DNA of 64,000 nucleotides from Incurvaria masculella (GCA_946894095.1 OX335659.1:6269501-6333500); one strand, 5' to 3'. Positions 12,697-25,997 are shown, counted from the stretch's first letter. Numbers and translations are program-made. Notes: a model not told the origin generated them from the sequence alone.

Positions 12697-14461
12697 TCTG
12701 CTGTCCGAAATCTTGTAACACCGTTACCTGTCTCTTTCTTCGCTTAGGTTTTTTTTCGTGAAAAAGAAAACAGGCATTAGTGTAAACCTTCCGGCCGTAA
12801 TAATACATTTCGACCGAAATGCAAATTAATCGCTCTGCAACAGTGTGCGTCAATTTCATTGAAATAGTAATACATACTATAGTGAAAGGAATTTCGTTTG
12901 ACCGGGTATCCCACGACACTTTCGACTCTTTCGAATGTCATTTTTCCCGAATCGGGACATAAATACGCCCTAAGCTTGCTGCGACTAGAATTGCGATGGA
13001 TTAGTGTCAGTGCAGATAATGAGGATTAAGTATCTGCAATAGTGTGTGCTTGAGTAATACCAACTAGCTGCGGTACCTGTGTCATTCAGGTAACATGTCA
13101 GGGTTTGTCCAAGTTGGAACTCTGCTCTTCAATGGGTTCGTTCAAGTCATATTTGTTAAGGAGTTTCTAGAGGTTAATTTCTCTATCTAAGTGATTAATG
13201 GTAAATGCATAGCTTTGAAGACATTATGAATAAATATTTCCATGCTACGTAACATTGTATAATGTTTATCTTATTGTTAGGAGTCAGGATATGGATACTT
13301 ACCTAGTGCAGGCGATCACCACATAAGTACACGCATAAATAATATGGCACCTACATGTATGAGAGGGACAGATATACTCGCAGATATTATATTCGCACTC
13401 GGCACGGCAGTAGGACTGGTCGCAGAAATTTGTGTAATGAATGTAATTTTTTCAAAGAAATAAATAAAATGTTTGAATAATTTTCGAGTTTTGGTGAGCG
13501 GCATCCTTTCATTATGTTAACTAAATGCACTACGACTACACCTCTTCCAAAATAAATACATTAGATAAATGTTTAAAATTGGAATATATATTTAAAGATC
13601 TTCCAACCTTTAGGCTGACTATTACATAACTCAAATAACACAAAACTAAACGTATGTGTGTGTTTCTTGTAGTGAGACGATGTCGTCATGAAGGAATCCG
13701 CGAGGAAGGAGAACCTGCATTTCCCGCATCTTCAAGTAGCTCCCGCTCCTGCCATCATCAGGCCGTCTATTCTTGGAAATATCGTGCTCAATAATTAGGA
13801 AGGAACCGTCAAAGCGATTTATCGAAATCTTAAATTAAACTACGGAAATGGCTTTGGAAACCGCTGTAAATCCGTTTTTTTTTGAGTAAAATATTCCTAA
13901 TTCCTGAGCACGGAATTCCAAGAATAGGCCTCCCGAGCCCGTCTACAGTCCAATCCGCACATTCCTTCGGTCTTCGCTCTATAAGTGTTAGAAGTCTTTC
14001 TACTATATAACTAAATTTGTATCGTGTATTTAAACAACCTATAGGTTAATAGATCAACAGAAATTGTTTTTCATAAAGACCACACCGTAACCACATTTGC
14101 AAAGACACATGCATATTAATGCAACGATGCCTACTATACCCTTTTATATGCGTCTTCGGTCCCTCTGTGAGCGGGCTTATCAGATGCAGTCAGCCGCCGC
14201 CACAGCTTATTCAGCGAATATAATGACCATCAGATATTATAATAAGCGTCTGCAAGAAGACATCATGTGTATATTCACATCGATGTTGCAACCGAGCTAT
14301 CGGGGTCGATGGTTCTATCGCTTCCTTAGCAATTAATGTTTTTTTTATATTTAATTAATTTATTGTAGCTAATATTTAATTGAACTGGTAACCACTTGAT
14401 TTATAACCTACTGGATGCATAATTTAACAAAGAGTTTGGACCAAATTATTTGTTTCATTAA
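12697..14461. other. No recognisable gene; one MITE-end relic
   Basis: Mostly unrecognised. Positions 13890-13930 carry TTCCTAATTCCTGAGCACGG, with the nearby GGAATTCCAAGAATAGGCC, a degenerate terminus of the 9162-type MITE. Confidence 0.45.
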
Positions 14462-14715
14462 ACACTGACAATTTCCATTGCCGCTTCGACCATTGTTCTT
14501 TCAATGCGATGGTAATGATGCGATGCAACCCGGGCGGGTTTTAACCCTTCCACCTAGTAAGTAAAGAAGGGGACCTACAACTTTTCGTGGAATCCGAACC
14601 ACGGCCAGCCTCAACGGTTGAAAATGGTCACCCATCCAGAACTCAACCGCGCTCAGAGGTGCTTACCCAGCTTATCGAATCGCAAGGTGTCGCACCACTG
14701 GGCTACCGAGTCTGA
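14462..14715 (-). mobile_element. SINE, 5S-like head, 3'-truncated
   Basis: On the minus strand the head has GACTCGGTAGCCCAGTGGTG (tRNA A-box-like) followed by AAGCACCTCTGAGCGCGG and TTCTGGATGGGTGACCAT, like 5S rRNA box C. The body runs to TGTCAGTGTTTAATG and then stops, so the 3' third is missing. A 13-bp local insertion splits the CCCGGGTTG...ACCATCGCA part. Confidence 0.75.
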
Positions 14716-15007
14716 TTATTGCAAAAAATAGGTTGCATATTGTCAACAATCATGCTATCGCGTACTACATACATCTCCACAAAAGTTTACTCATCCCGAC
14801 TCACACACGCCCTCTCACTCACCGACACCCATTTTAATTCATTTTAATTAATCATTAATATATTCTTTTTTAGGACCGATTATTATTTATTTGTACAGCG
14901 CAAGCTCTTTCCCATGATACAGTCTTTAACTAGTTTGGAAAAGAGGAACAAAACAATTGAAATACTCTGAATTTAATAACATTTTATTGTTGTTTGTTAG
15001 GTTTTTC

Positions 15008-15420
15008 GAGCGGCTCGTAGCCTAGTGGCGCGGAGATTGGCCTAGCGTTCCAGAGGCCTGGGTTCAATACCGACATGCACCTCTGTCTTACTCTTTCCGA
15101 ATTCGATAAGTGCATTTCGTCACGAATGCGAGCTGCTCCATGGCTTGGAATCCATGTAAAACTGTAGGTCCCCTTCCCCTCCTACTAGGTGGTAGGGTTT
15201 AAGCCCGCCCGAGTTAGTACCATCGCATTGGATGAAAAGATGGTCGAAGCGGCAATGAAAAATTGTCCGTGTTTTCCATCCACTTTAATGTAGCCGTGCT
15301 CATAAAAGGAAGATCCTGGCATGGCACCTAATTCCTTCGGGAATGTGGTGTATTGGGCTAATATCATAACGGTAGTTGTGTGGTATTAGCCATCCATGTC
15401 AGGTCGGATAAAAAAATAAA
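15008..15420 (+). mobile_element. SINE, tRNA-like head (copy A)
   Basis: The head carries A-box-like TAGCCTAGTGGCGCGG and B-box-like GGGTTCAATACC, as in tRNA-derived SINEs. The common body follows, then an A-rich tail at about 15411-15424. About 410 bp, essentially full length. It forms the left edge of the 5-kb tandem unit. Confidence 0.8.
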
Positions 15421-15424
15421 AAAA

Positions 15425-15449
15425 GGTTAGGTTAGGTTAGGTTAGGTTA
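15425..15449 (+). repeat. Interstitial (TTAGG)n tract
   Basis: Five head-to-tail GGTTA units directly follow the A-rich tail of the SINE. TTAGG is the common insect telomere repeat. Duplicated at 20442-20466. Confidence 0.8.
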
Positions 15450-16049
15450 CACAAAGGTTAGTTTCAATTGCTTTATAATATCGTTTTCACAAGTTTGCCA
15501 TGTTCCCGCCTCGACACCTTTGACATCGCCGCTGGCAAAGGGAGCAGACTACGTGAAAGCACGTGCAGCAAGGCAGGCAAAGACAACTCCAACAACAACA
15601 AAAGCAACAACATCATTGTTAGAACACTAAGCCTGGTTTTCACCAACTGCCGATTTGTTTTAATCGACAATTTAAGGGCCTTTATTACTAAAGTGCTGAT
15701 TATCTTGTACTGTTATTGATTTCAAGCTGTTAAGAAAGGCCCTTAACATGTGGCGACTAAGCTAATCGACAGTATGTGAAAAAGGCCCTAAGGGTCTCTT
15801 CCACCAAGTAGTGATTTGCTTAATTTTCACATTATAGGGCCCTTCATTTCATCTCGCAAACGATACCAGTACAAGATAATCAGCACGAAAGGTTTCGCGT
15901 GCACAACATAATGTAATTATGTATGTTTGTAAATATGAAAGTAAACGCGTTTTTGTGAACCTCAATGCGCCTCAATGAACTAAACTGAGAACTGAAGACA
16001 TTTTTAGGCGCCGTTCAAGTAGATTTTTTTTCCGATTTTGTCTGGGATA

Positions 16050-16360
16050 AAAAATCGGCCAAGTGCGAGTCGAACTCTCGCACACGAAGGGTTCCGTACC
16101 ATCGTGGAAAAAAAAAACAAAAAAATCACGTTTTTTGTATGGGAGCCCCCTTTAATTTTAATTATTTTTTAATCTTACCTATTTGTTGTTATAGCGGCAA
16201 AATAAATACACACTCTGTGAAAATTTCAGCTGTCTACCTCTTACGGTTACTGAGATACAGCCCTGTGACAGACGGACAGACGGACGGACGGACGGACGGA
16301 CGGACAGCGGAGGCTTAGTAATAGGGTTCCGTTTTCACCCTTTGGGTACGGAACCCTAAA
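16050..16360 (+). mobile_element. GTCC/GGAC-repeat element, copy 3
   Basis: Near full length: starts ATCGGCCAAGTGCGAGTCGA, ends TTTGGGTACGGAACCCTAAA. The (GACG)n block is at about 16271-16305. Lies inside tandem unit 1. Confidence 0.8.
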
Positions 16361-17977
16361 AACTACCATTATCTCCATGTCGGACGCTAAATCGGTATTG
16401 GCTGAACAGTGGAGCCGTAAAAGTGCAACAAAGGAACGACCTGCCAAACTAACGCCTTTACTATGTTGCCTACCAGCCACGAATAAAATGGATAAGTAAT
16501 TCCTATGTAGGTATATCTAGGGATGCTTAATATCAAACTGGAATCAATATCCGGGATATTTCCTTTATTTGGGGTATCTAGTTTGACTTCATTTTGATAA
16601 TAATAATGAAAACATTAGAGTAGTACCAAAAATATATAAAAATATTTACCAAAACATGAAAAATAAAATTTAAGAATGCAAGGAATCAATAAAGTCAAAG
16701 GTATTTTTTCTTCATCTCCGACCGAGAGAAAACAATGTCCAATGTTCCAAAATCAATCTGTATCAGTCTATGGCTGGATGTATATGATCTATGGACGATA
16801 ATTGCAGTGTTGGCGTAGGCAGACGGAGCCCCAGGCGACCCCATAGAGCGCAGCGCGGGCGATTCCGCAGCGCGCACGCGCAGTGTGCCTCCCCCTCGCC
16901 CCCCTCTAACCTCCGCCGCAGCCGCCATGCCGCTCGAGACGCCATAATACTCTCATATCTGGCATAATAAAAGCTGTAGAGAGCCGCTTACGTACTTAAC
17001 GTAATAAGCTGGAGAATCCAGCGAGGGGAAAACTCCCGCTTATTGGCTATGGTGAATTTGTTTTTTTTTTTACTTTAAATGGAGGGATTCTAAGTTCGGA
17101 TAAAAGTGTGTGCACATATCCTTCCTTACACAACAATTTTCAGTACACATTTGTAACAAGGTTCATAATTCATAATCATTGTATGTTTAGAAACAGTTCA
17201 ATGTAGAGTCTGTTGGATGAAGGGGATGTATGTTTAAATTAAAAATGTTTTAGAAATAACATGTAAAAACTTAAGCATTACTTTTACTAAGAATACCTAT
17301 ACCTACTCTCTAGTACCATTTCAATCTTAGTGATGTACGTACGGATGTCGTTTTGGTATGTTTAATATATTTGCTGTAGAGACGCTACTTTTATGCAAAA
17401 CGTTTTTTGATATATAAAATTCAGCTAGTTCTTCAGTATTGACCTGAATCCATTACAAATAATAAAATCTGCTTCAAGGATATTGGTAAGCATATTTTTA
17501 ATGCGTAGGCCGTAGACCATAAAATATTTTCCGTGAAAAATTGCATGTAGAGTTTGTGAGAATGTCTAGTTGGATTTTAATTGTTAAATAAAAATACATG
17601 ATTACTTCGGTCAATACAAAACCAAAACCAACCAGAGATCCAGCGCTGGAAACCCGACTAAGCGTACTTACTTACTATTACAATGTATACTGTATAACTA
17701 CATTGAAGTAGGTTGCGCCCGTGAAATTGGTCGCGCTCGGCCAAACGTGACTCCCGTCGCAATATTAGTTCGGCGTTTCCGCCTGCTCTATGCTATGTGG
17801 GCTAGTATGTGTATCTATGTAGATGTGTGTATGCAATCAAAAACTACTTGGCTAAAACGAAGGTGTATTTGGGTGGACGTGTAGTGTCGGCGAATATTGT
17901 GCATAATGCTAGAATCGCGTGGCTAATATCATAGATTAAGGAGGAACAAATATGAAAAAAATATTCCAAAATAAGCA

Positions 17978-18313
17978 TTGATTTGGGCCATGCTGGGAAT
18001 ATCGCTACGGGATATGGTGCGTAACGAGGCAATCCGCCGACGTACCAAGGTAGTCGATATTGGACACCGGGTGGCTAAGCTCAAATGGCAGTGGGCTGGT
18101 CACGTCAGCCGAAGAGACGACGACCGTTGGAGTAACCGTGTCCTACACTGGCGGCCGTGGACAGGCAAACGGAGTGTGGGAAGACCACCCGCCAGGTGGG
18201 AAGACGACATCAAGTGCGTCCGCGGAAAGCAGTGGTTCCGTACCGCTGAGGGCCGGGAGGACTGGAGAAGGATTGGAGAGGAGTATGTCCAGCAGTGGAC
18301 GCAAACACTCTGA
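17978..18313 (+). pseudogene. RTE-like endonuclease-RT C-terminal tail, open frame
   Basis: An open frame of 111 codons encodes the C-terminal tail typical of RTE-clade endonuclease-reverse transcriptases: MLGISLRDMVRNEAIRRRT, then KLKWQWAGHVSRR, WRPWTGKRSVGRPPARW and EYVQQWTQTL at the end. It stops at TGA, followed by a TGAC microsatellite (to 18325) that marks the element's 3' end. Endonuclease and RT domains are missing, so it is a 5'-truncated copy without activity. The frame has no stop or shift, in contrast to the decayed copy at 8348, which suggests a younger insertion. The start codon is not a true start. Confidence 0.8.
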
Positions 18314-18699
18314 CTGACTGACTGTCTCACTGACATTGATTTGAAAGCGCCATCTATGACCTGAAGTAACCTCTGGTAAACATTTCTTCTGTGCGACGTT
18401 CAAGTGATAGATGCATATTATAATTTATGCAAATTCCGATAGATGGCTAGACACTTTCGGTCAATTTGTGTTGGGCACACCGCCGTTTCTATGCAGGTGA
18501 TAGATCTATAGAAGTGTTTAATCTATGCGAATATCACTTCATATATCCCCTTAGCCGGGGGCTAATATCGTGTTTTCTTCTGTGAGTAATATATATAACG
18601 TGACCAACGGGACCGTCCCGTTTTTCGGCTCTCCGTGCCGGTATCCCCGAAAGAAGCTTTGGGACGCAAAAATGTTCCGTTTTCCAAACCATGCAAAAA

Positions 18700-18850
18700 T
18701 TACGCGGCTTTTTATAGCGTTTGTCAAATTGATTTTCTCAAAGCAAACGTTGAATAATTTAAAACCGCCTTGAAAACCGCTACAAAAATTTCTATCGCAT
18801 CTGAAAGATTCCTGATTCCTGAGAGCGGAATTTCAACAATTGACATCAAC
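18700..18850 (+). repeat. Degenerate MITE-end repeat
   Basis: Shares TTTATAGCG, AAAACCGC and GATTCCTGATTCCTGAGAGC with the 9162-9370 element. Probably a one-ended relic. Repeated at 23717-23867 through the tandem duplication. Confidence 0.4.
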
Positions 18851-20024
18851 GTTGGGAAGCAAATAAGCCGATGTCCCGTTTTGAGCCAAAATAGAAATGG
18901 TCACGTTCGTAATATACAACATTGTGATTAAAGATATATTTCTCTACGTTAGCAGAATACATGTGTTTTTATTTTATTCTTGAACATTAAGTTTTTTAGT
19001 AGTAATAAGATTAGCAAGTAAGCTTAGAACTGTTTAAGGTGTTTTAAGAGGATTTCACTTTGAAACGAGATTTCAATGACAACAACAAGAAACAAAAACA
19101 ATGACAAATCATAAACGTAAATAAAACGATACAATTTAATTGTATGGTTATTTTTGTTTTGATGAATGAGTTATCTGAACTTTACTTTGACCGATATCCT
19201 CGGTTTGATTCATGTTCCGGACATTTTTAAACCACTTCATGATCATAGAATTTATGATTTCTTGCCTCGGCCATCCTTCAAATAAACTTCAAATTATTTT
19301 CTACACTCACCCATCAAAGAACACGCTGACTGTATAATACGCTATTAGAATTAAAAATTAAATCGTCCAAACATCGTATCACGCAGCGCTCATAATGCCA
19401 CGATTATAAAGTAAGTCTGTATGTACAGTCCGACTATTATATCTTGAAACTCTCAGAAACGTCCAACACCGTTGAGCTTGCGCTCGAGCTATGGATCAAG
19501 ACACGTCGGAAGCACTACTCTCATTACGCTGTCAGACTGGCATATCGCATTCATTTCTAAAATATGGCTTCCATAAACAGCAGAATAACGCTTATAACGT
19601 CTGGCTGGCCTCTGTCGCTCACGCTGTATATCATTCTAATTGCGGTATTAATATCGCGCCACATGTCTTAAACGGAATATACTGTATACGGATGTGGTAC
19701 GGTGCATATTAATCTAAATCTAGGTTGATATCGTTGTGCCAGCTGTCATACAGATTTGCCCCGCTTCACAGTTTATAGATTTCCAATTGGCAAAATTCAA
19801 CCCGAATATTTGGATTGGATTTACAATAATTTAACAAAACATTAAAGGACATATTATAATTCAGCTAAAATGTTTTTATCAGTTACCCCGTCTTTTAGAC
19901 TCAACCATAATAAGAAAGCATGGTTTAGACATGTCACCAGCGACCTGAGCAACCGTATACAAATTTCTATTAAATATTACATTATTGGAAAAGACGCGAG
20001 TTAACAATAAATAACGCGTTGTTT

Positions 20025-20437
20025 GAGCGGCTCGTAGCCTAGTGGCGCGGGGACTGGCCTAGCGTTCCAGAGGCCTGGGTTCAATACCGACATGCACCTC
20101 TGTCTTACTCTTTCCGAATTCGATAAGTGCATTTCGTCACGAATGCGAGCTGCTCCATGGCTCGGAATCCATGTAAAACTGTAGGTCCCCTTCCCCTCCT
20201 ACTAGGTGGTAGGGTTTAAGCCCGCCCGAGTTAGTACCATCGCATTGGATGAAAAGATGGTCGAAGCGGCAATGAAAAATTGTCCGTGTTTTCCATCCAC
20301 TTTAATGTAGCCGTGCTCATAAAAGGAAGATCCTGGCATGGCACCTAATTCCTTCGGGAATGTGGTGTATTGGGCTAATATCATAACGGTAGTTGTGTGG
20401 TATTAGCCATCCATGTCAGGTCGGATAAAAAAATAAA
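20025..20437 (+). mobile_element. Mosaic SINE at the duplication junction
   Basis: Its first 30 bases carry the variants of the third SINE (GGGGACTGG at 20049-20057, as at 25066-25074). From 20066 on it carries those of the first (GCGTTCC, TTCAATACCGACATGCACC). The switch lies within 20055-20065. This is the pattern expected from a crossover between two SINE copies. Confidence 0.85.
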
Positions 20438-20441
20438 AAAA

Positions 20442-20466
20442 GGTTAGGTTAGGTTAGGTTAGGTTA
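20442..20466 (+). repeat. Interstitial (TTAGG)n tract, second copy
   Basis: Exact duplicate of 15425-15449. Confidence 0.8.
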
Positions 20467-21066
20467 CACAAAGGTTAGTTTCAATTGCTTTATAATATCG
20501 TTTTCACAAGTTTGCCATGTTCCCGCCTCGACACCTTTGACATCGCCGCTGGCAAAGGGAGCAGACTACGTGAAAGCACGTGCAGCAAGGCAGGCAAAGA
20601 CAACTCCAACAACAACAAAAGCAACAACATCATTGTTAGAACACTAAGCCTGGTTTTCACCAACTGCCGATTTGTTTTAATCGACAATTTAAGGGCCTTT
20701 ATTACTAAAGTGCTGATTATCTTGTACTGTTATTGATTTCAAGCTGTTAAGAAAGGCCCTTAACATGTGGCGACTAAGCTAATCGACAGTATGTGAAAAA
20801 GGCCCTAAGGGTCTCTTCCACCAAGTAGTGATTTGCTTAATTTTCACATTATAGGGCCCTTCATTTCATCTCGCAAACGATACCAGTACAAGATAATCAG
20901 CACGAAAGGTTTCGCGTGCACAACATAATGTAATTATGTATGTTTGTAAATATGAAAGTAAACGCGTTTTTGTGAACCTCAATGCGCCTCAATGAACTAA
21001 ACTGAGAACTGAAGACATTTTTAGGCGCCGTTCAAGTAGATTTTTTTTCCGATTTTGTCTGGGATA

Positions 21067-21377
21067 AAAAATCGGCCAAGTGCGAGTCGAACTCTCGCAC
21101 ACGAAGGGTTCCGTACCATCGTGGAAAAAAAAAACAAAAAAATCACGTTTTTTGTATGGGAGCCCCCTTTAATTTTAATTATTTTTTAATCTTACCTATT
21201 TGTTGTTATAGCGGCAAAATAAATACACACTCTGTGAAAATTTCAGCTGTCTACCTCTTACGGTTACTGAGATACAGCCCTGTGACAGACGGACAGACGG
21301 ACGGACGGACGGACGGACGGACAGCGGAGGCTTAGTAATAGGGTTCCGTTTTCACCCTTTGGGTACGGAACCCTAAA
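21067..21377 (+). mobile_element. GTCC/GGAC-repeat element, copy 4
   Basis: Duplicate of 16050-16360 through the tandem duplication, not an independent insertion. Confidence 0.8.
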
Positions 21378-22994
21378 AACTACCATTATCTCCATGTCGG
21401 ACGCTAAATCGGTATTGGCTGAACAGTGGAGCCGTAAAAGTGCAACAAAGGAACGACCTGCCAAACTAACGCCTTTACTATGTTGCCTACCAGCCACGAA
21501 TAAAATGGATAAGTAATTCCTATGTAGGTATATCTAGGGATGCTTAATATCAAACTGGAATCAATATCCGGGATATTTCCTTTATTTGGGGTATCTAGTT
21601 TGACTTCATTTTGATAATAATAATGAAAACATTAGAGTAGTACCAAAAATATATAAAAATATTTACCAAAACATGAAAAATAAAATTTAAGAATGCAAGG
21701 AATCAATAAAGTCAAAGGTATTTTTTCTTCATCTCCGACCGAGAGAAAACAATGTCCAATGTTCCAAAATCAATCTGTATCAGTCTATGGCTGGATGTAT
21801 ATGATCTATGGACGATAATTGCAGTGTTGGCGTAGGCAGACGGAGCCCCAGGCGACCCCATAGAGCGCAGCGCGGGCGATTCCGCAGCGCGCACGCGCAG
21901 TGTGCCTCCCCCTCGCCCCCCTCTAACCTCCGCCGCAGCCGCCATGCCGCTCGAGACGCCATAATACTCTCATATCTGGCATAATAAAAGCTGTAGAGAG
22001 CCGCTTACGTACTTAACGTAATAAGCTGGAGAATCCAGCGAGGGGAAAACTCCCGCTTATTGGCTATGGTGAATTTGTTTTTTTTTTTACTTTAAATGGA
22101 GGGATTCTAAGTTCGGATAAAAGTGTGTGCACATATCCTTCCTTACACAACAATTTTCAGTACACATTTGTAACAAGGTTCATAATTCATAATCATTGTA
22201 TGTTTAGAAACAGTTCAATGTAGAGTCTGTTGGATGAAGGGGATGTATGTTTAAATTAAAAATGTTTTAGAAATAACATGTAAAAACTTAAGCATTACTT
22301 TTACTAAGAATACCTATACCTACTCTCTAGTACCATTTCAATCTTAGTGATGTACGTACGGATGTCGTTTTGGTATGTTTAATATATTTGCTGTAGAGAC
22401 GCTACTTTTATGCAAAACGTTTTTTGATATATAAAATTCAGCTAGTTCTTCAGTATTGACCTGAATCCATTACAAATAATAAAATCTGCTTCAAGGATAT
22501 TGGTAAGCATATTTTTAATGCGTAGGCCGTAGACCATAAAATATTTTCCGTGAAAAATTGCATGTAGAGTTTGTGAGAATGTCTAGTTGGATTTTAATTG
22601 TTAAATAAAAATACATGATTACTTCGGTCAATACAAAACCAAAACCAACCAGAGATCCAGCGCTGGAAACCCGACTAAGCGTACTTACTTACTATTACAA
22701 TGTATACTGTATAACTACATTGAAGTAGGTTGCGCCCGTGAAATTGGTCGCGCTCGGCCAAACGTGACTCCCGTCGCAATATTAGTTCGGCGTTTCCGCC
22801 TGCTCTATGCTATGTGGGCTAGTATGTGTATCTATGTAGATGTGTGTATGCAATCAAAAACTACTTGGCTAAAACGAAGGTGTATTTGGGTGGACGTGTA
22901 GTGTCGGCGAATATTGTGCATAATGCTAGAATCGCGTGGCTAATATCATAGATTAAGGAGGAACAAATATGAAAAAAATATTCCAAAATAAGCA

Positions 22995-23330
22995 TTGATT
23001 TGGGCCATGCTGGGAATATCGCTACGGGATATGGTGCGTAACGAGGCAATCCGCCGACGTACCAAGGTAGTCGATATTGGACACCGGGTGGCTAAGCTCA
23101 AATGGCAGTGGGCTGGTCACGTCAGCCGAAGAGACGACGACCGTTGGAGTAACCGTGTCCTACACTGGCGGCCGTGGACAGGCAAACGGAGTGTGGGAAG
23201 ACCACCCGCCAGGTGGGAAGACGACATCAAGTGCGTCCGCGGAAAGCAGTGGTTCCGTACCGCTGAGGGCCGGGAGGACTGGAGAAGGATTGGAGAGGAG
23301 TATGTCCAGCAGTGGACGCAAACACTCTGA
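22995..23330 (+). pseudogene. RTE-like RT C-terminal tail, duplicated copy
   Basis: Identical in translation to 17978-18313, and copied with the 5-kb unit. Same truncated tail and TGAC microsatellite end. Confidence 0.8.
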
Positions 23331-25041
23331 CTGACTGACTGTCTCACTGACATTGATTTGAAAGCGCCATCTATGACCTGAAGTAACCTCTGGTAAACAT
23401 TTCTTCTGTGCGACGTTCAAGTGATAGATGCATATTATAATTTATGCAAATTCCGATAGATGGCTAGACACTTTCGGTCAATTTGTGTTGGGCACACCGC
23501 CGTTTCTATGCAGGTGATAGATCTATAGAAGTGTTTAATCTATGCGAATATCACTTCATATATCCCCTTAGCCGGGGGCTAATATCGTGTTTTCTTCTGT
23601 GAGTAATATATATAACGTGACCAACGGGACCGTCCCGTTTTTCGGCTCTCCGTGCCGGTATCCCCGAAAGAAGCTTTGGGACGCAAAAATGTTCCGTTTT
23701 CCAAACCATGCAAAAATTACGCGGCTTTTTATAGCGTTTGTCAAATTGATTTTCTCAAAGCAAACGTTGAATAATTTAAAACCGCCTTGAAAACCGCTAC
23801 AAAAATTTCTATCGCATCTGAAAGATTCCTGATTCCTGAGAGCGGAATTTCAACAATTGACATCAACGTTGGGAAGCAAATAAGCCGATGTCCCGTTTTG
23901 AGCCAAAATAGAAATGGTCACGTTCGTAATATACAACATTGTGATTAAAGATATATTTCTCTACGTTAGCAGATTACATGTGTTTTTATTTTATTCTTGA
24001 ACATTAAGTTTTTTAGTAGTAATAAGATTAGCAAGTAAGCTTAGAACTGTTTAAGGTGTTTTAAGAGGATTTCACTTTGAAACGAGATTTCAATGACAAC
24101 AACAAGAAACAAAAACAATGACAAATCATAAACGTAAATAAAACGATACAATTTAATTGTATGGTTATTTTTGTTTTGATGAATGAGTTATCTGAACTTT
24201 ACTTTGACCGATATCCTCGGTTTGATTCATGTTCCGGACATTTTTAAACCACTTCATGATCATAGAATTTATGATTTCTTGCCTCGGCCATCCTTCAAAT
24301 AAACTTCAAATTATTTTCTACACTCACCCATCAAAGAACACGCTGACTGTATAATACGCTATTAGAATTAAAAATTAAATCGTCCAAACATCGTATCACG
24401 CAGCGCTCATAATGCCACGATTATAAAGTAAGTCTGTATGTACAGTCCGACTATTATATCTTGAAACTCTCAGAAACGTCCAACACCGTTGAGCTTGCGC
24501 TCGAGCTATGGATCAAGACACGTCGGAAGCACTACTCTCATTACGCTGTCAGACTGGCATATCGCATTCATTTCTAAAATATGGCTTCCATAAACAGCAG
24601 AATAACGCTTATAACGTCTGGCTGGCCTCTGTCGCTCACGCTGTATATCATTCTAATTGCGGTATTAATATCGCGCCACATGTCTTAAACGGAATATACT
24701 GTATACGGATGTGGTACGGTGCATATTAATCTAAATCTAGGTTGATATCGTTGTGCCAGCTGTCATACAGATTTGCCCCGCTTCACAGTTTATAGATTTC
24801 CAATTGGCAAAATTCAACCCGAATATTTGGATTGGATTTACAATAATTTAACAAAACATTAAAGGACATATTATAATTCAGCTAAAATGTTTTTATCAGT
24901 TACCCCGTCTTTTAGACTCAACCATAATAAGAAAGCATGGTTTAGACATGTCACCAGCGACCTGAGCAACCGTATACAAATTTCTATTAAATATTACATT
25001 ATTGGAAAAGACGCGAGTTAACAATAAATAACGCGTTGTTT

Positions 25042-25452
25042 GAGCGGCTCGTAGCCTAGTGGCGCGGGGACTGGCCTAGCGTACCAGAGGCCCGGGTTCA
25101 ATACCAACTTGCACCACTGTCTTTCTCTTTCAGAGTTCGATAAGTGCATTTCGTCACGAATGCGAGCTGCTCCGTGGTTCGGAATCCATGTAAAACTGAA
25201 GGTCCCCTTCCCCTAGTAGGTAAGTTGGTAGGGTTTAAGCCCGCCCGGGTTGGTACCATCGCATTGGATGAAAAGATGTTCGAAGCGGCAATGAAAAATT
25301 GTCCGTGTTTTCCATCCAGTTCAATGTAGCCGTGCTCATAAAGGGAAGGTCCTGGCATGGCACCTAATTCCTTCGGGAATGTGGTGTATTGGGCTAATAT
25401 CATAACGGTAGTTGTGTGGTATTAGCTATCCATGTCAGGTCGCATAAAAAAA
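25042..25452 (+). mobile_element. SINE, tRNA-like head (copy B)
   Basis: Same family as 15008 but independently diverged: GCGTACC, CCCGGGTTCAATACCAACTT and CTTTCTCTTTCAGAG in the head, and GTCGCATAAAA at the 3' end with no TTAGG tract. It forms the right edge of the tandem duplication and is the probable donor of the left part of the mosaic SINE at 20025. Confidence 0.8.
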
Positions 25453-25997
25453 AATGAGATCGAACGATCTTGGCAATGGATCTTGATCAAAGGACCAGGC
25501 TAGATCTACGCCGACAGAGAATGCAGCATCTGCTTTATAACAAGAACCTTTGCACTGTATCATAAAGTGGAAATTATTTATTTTATTTACTTATTGGAAA
25601 ACTTACAGCTTATTTACAATAAATTTACAAAATTGACAATGTAATTGTCAAAAGCCAAAAACATGTTTCCTAGGCAAATGTCACGTACGGTCCACATCAG
25701 AACTTCAAGCATTTGTACGTCTGCCTACGGCCGCAATACTCTGCGGCTGCATACCTACCTACTAGATTTTCAGAGCTAGTGATAGAGTACATTATATCGA
25801 GTCGATACATTTGATAACATCACTAGGAAGTGTTCCCATCTCTAGCCATGGGTATTGTTTTAAGAGAGTCGAGTTTAATCGGGCTAGCGTAACGTACGTG
25901 CGCGCCTGTGCGCCCTCCGTGTTTCATTTTGGAAATAAAGTTATTCGTCAGAATATTGTGATTTGCTTTTACTAGCTTGGTACTGAATGAATGCGTC

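Larger units (their letters stand above)
15008..20024 (+). repeat. Tandem segmental duplication, unit 1 (5017 bp)
   Basis: Everything from the SINE at 15008 to about 20064 recurs exactly 5017 bp downstream. By eye only a few differences were found: two at the SINE head (15034 and 15037), T at 15146 versus C at 20163, and A at 18957 versus T at 23974. The unit holds a SINE, a TTAGG-type tract, a GTCC element, a CpG-rich patch (about 16830-16935), an RTE tail and otherwise unrecognised sequence. No host gene is recognised in it. Confidence 0.9.
20025..25041 (+). repeat. Tandem segmental duplication, unit 2 (5017 bp)
   Basis: Second copy of the unit at 15008. It begins with the mosaic SINE at 20025, runs to the SINE at 25042, and identity extends to about 25082 inside that third SINE. 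Content and order match unit 1. The only interior differences noticed are single bases. Confidence 0.9.

Noticed and set aside
18060..18403. Additional ORFs over the RTE-like tail in other frames
   Set aside because: Shadows of the RT tail frame, duplicated at 23077-23420.
15008..25041. Tandem duplication as retained alternative haplotypes
   Set aside because: The units differ at only a few bases, less than haplotype divergence usual in moths, and the mosaic SINE fits recombination. Not fully excluded without reads.
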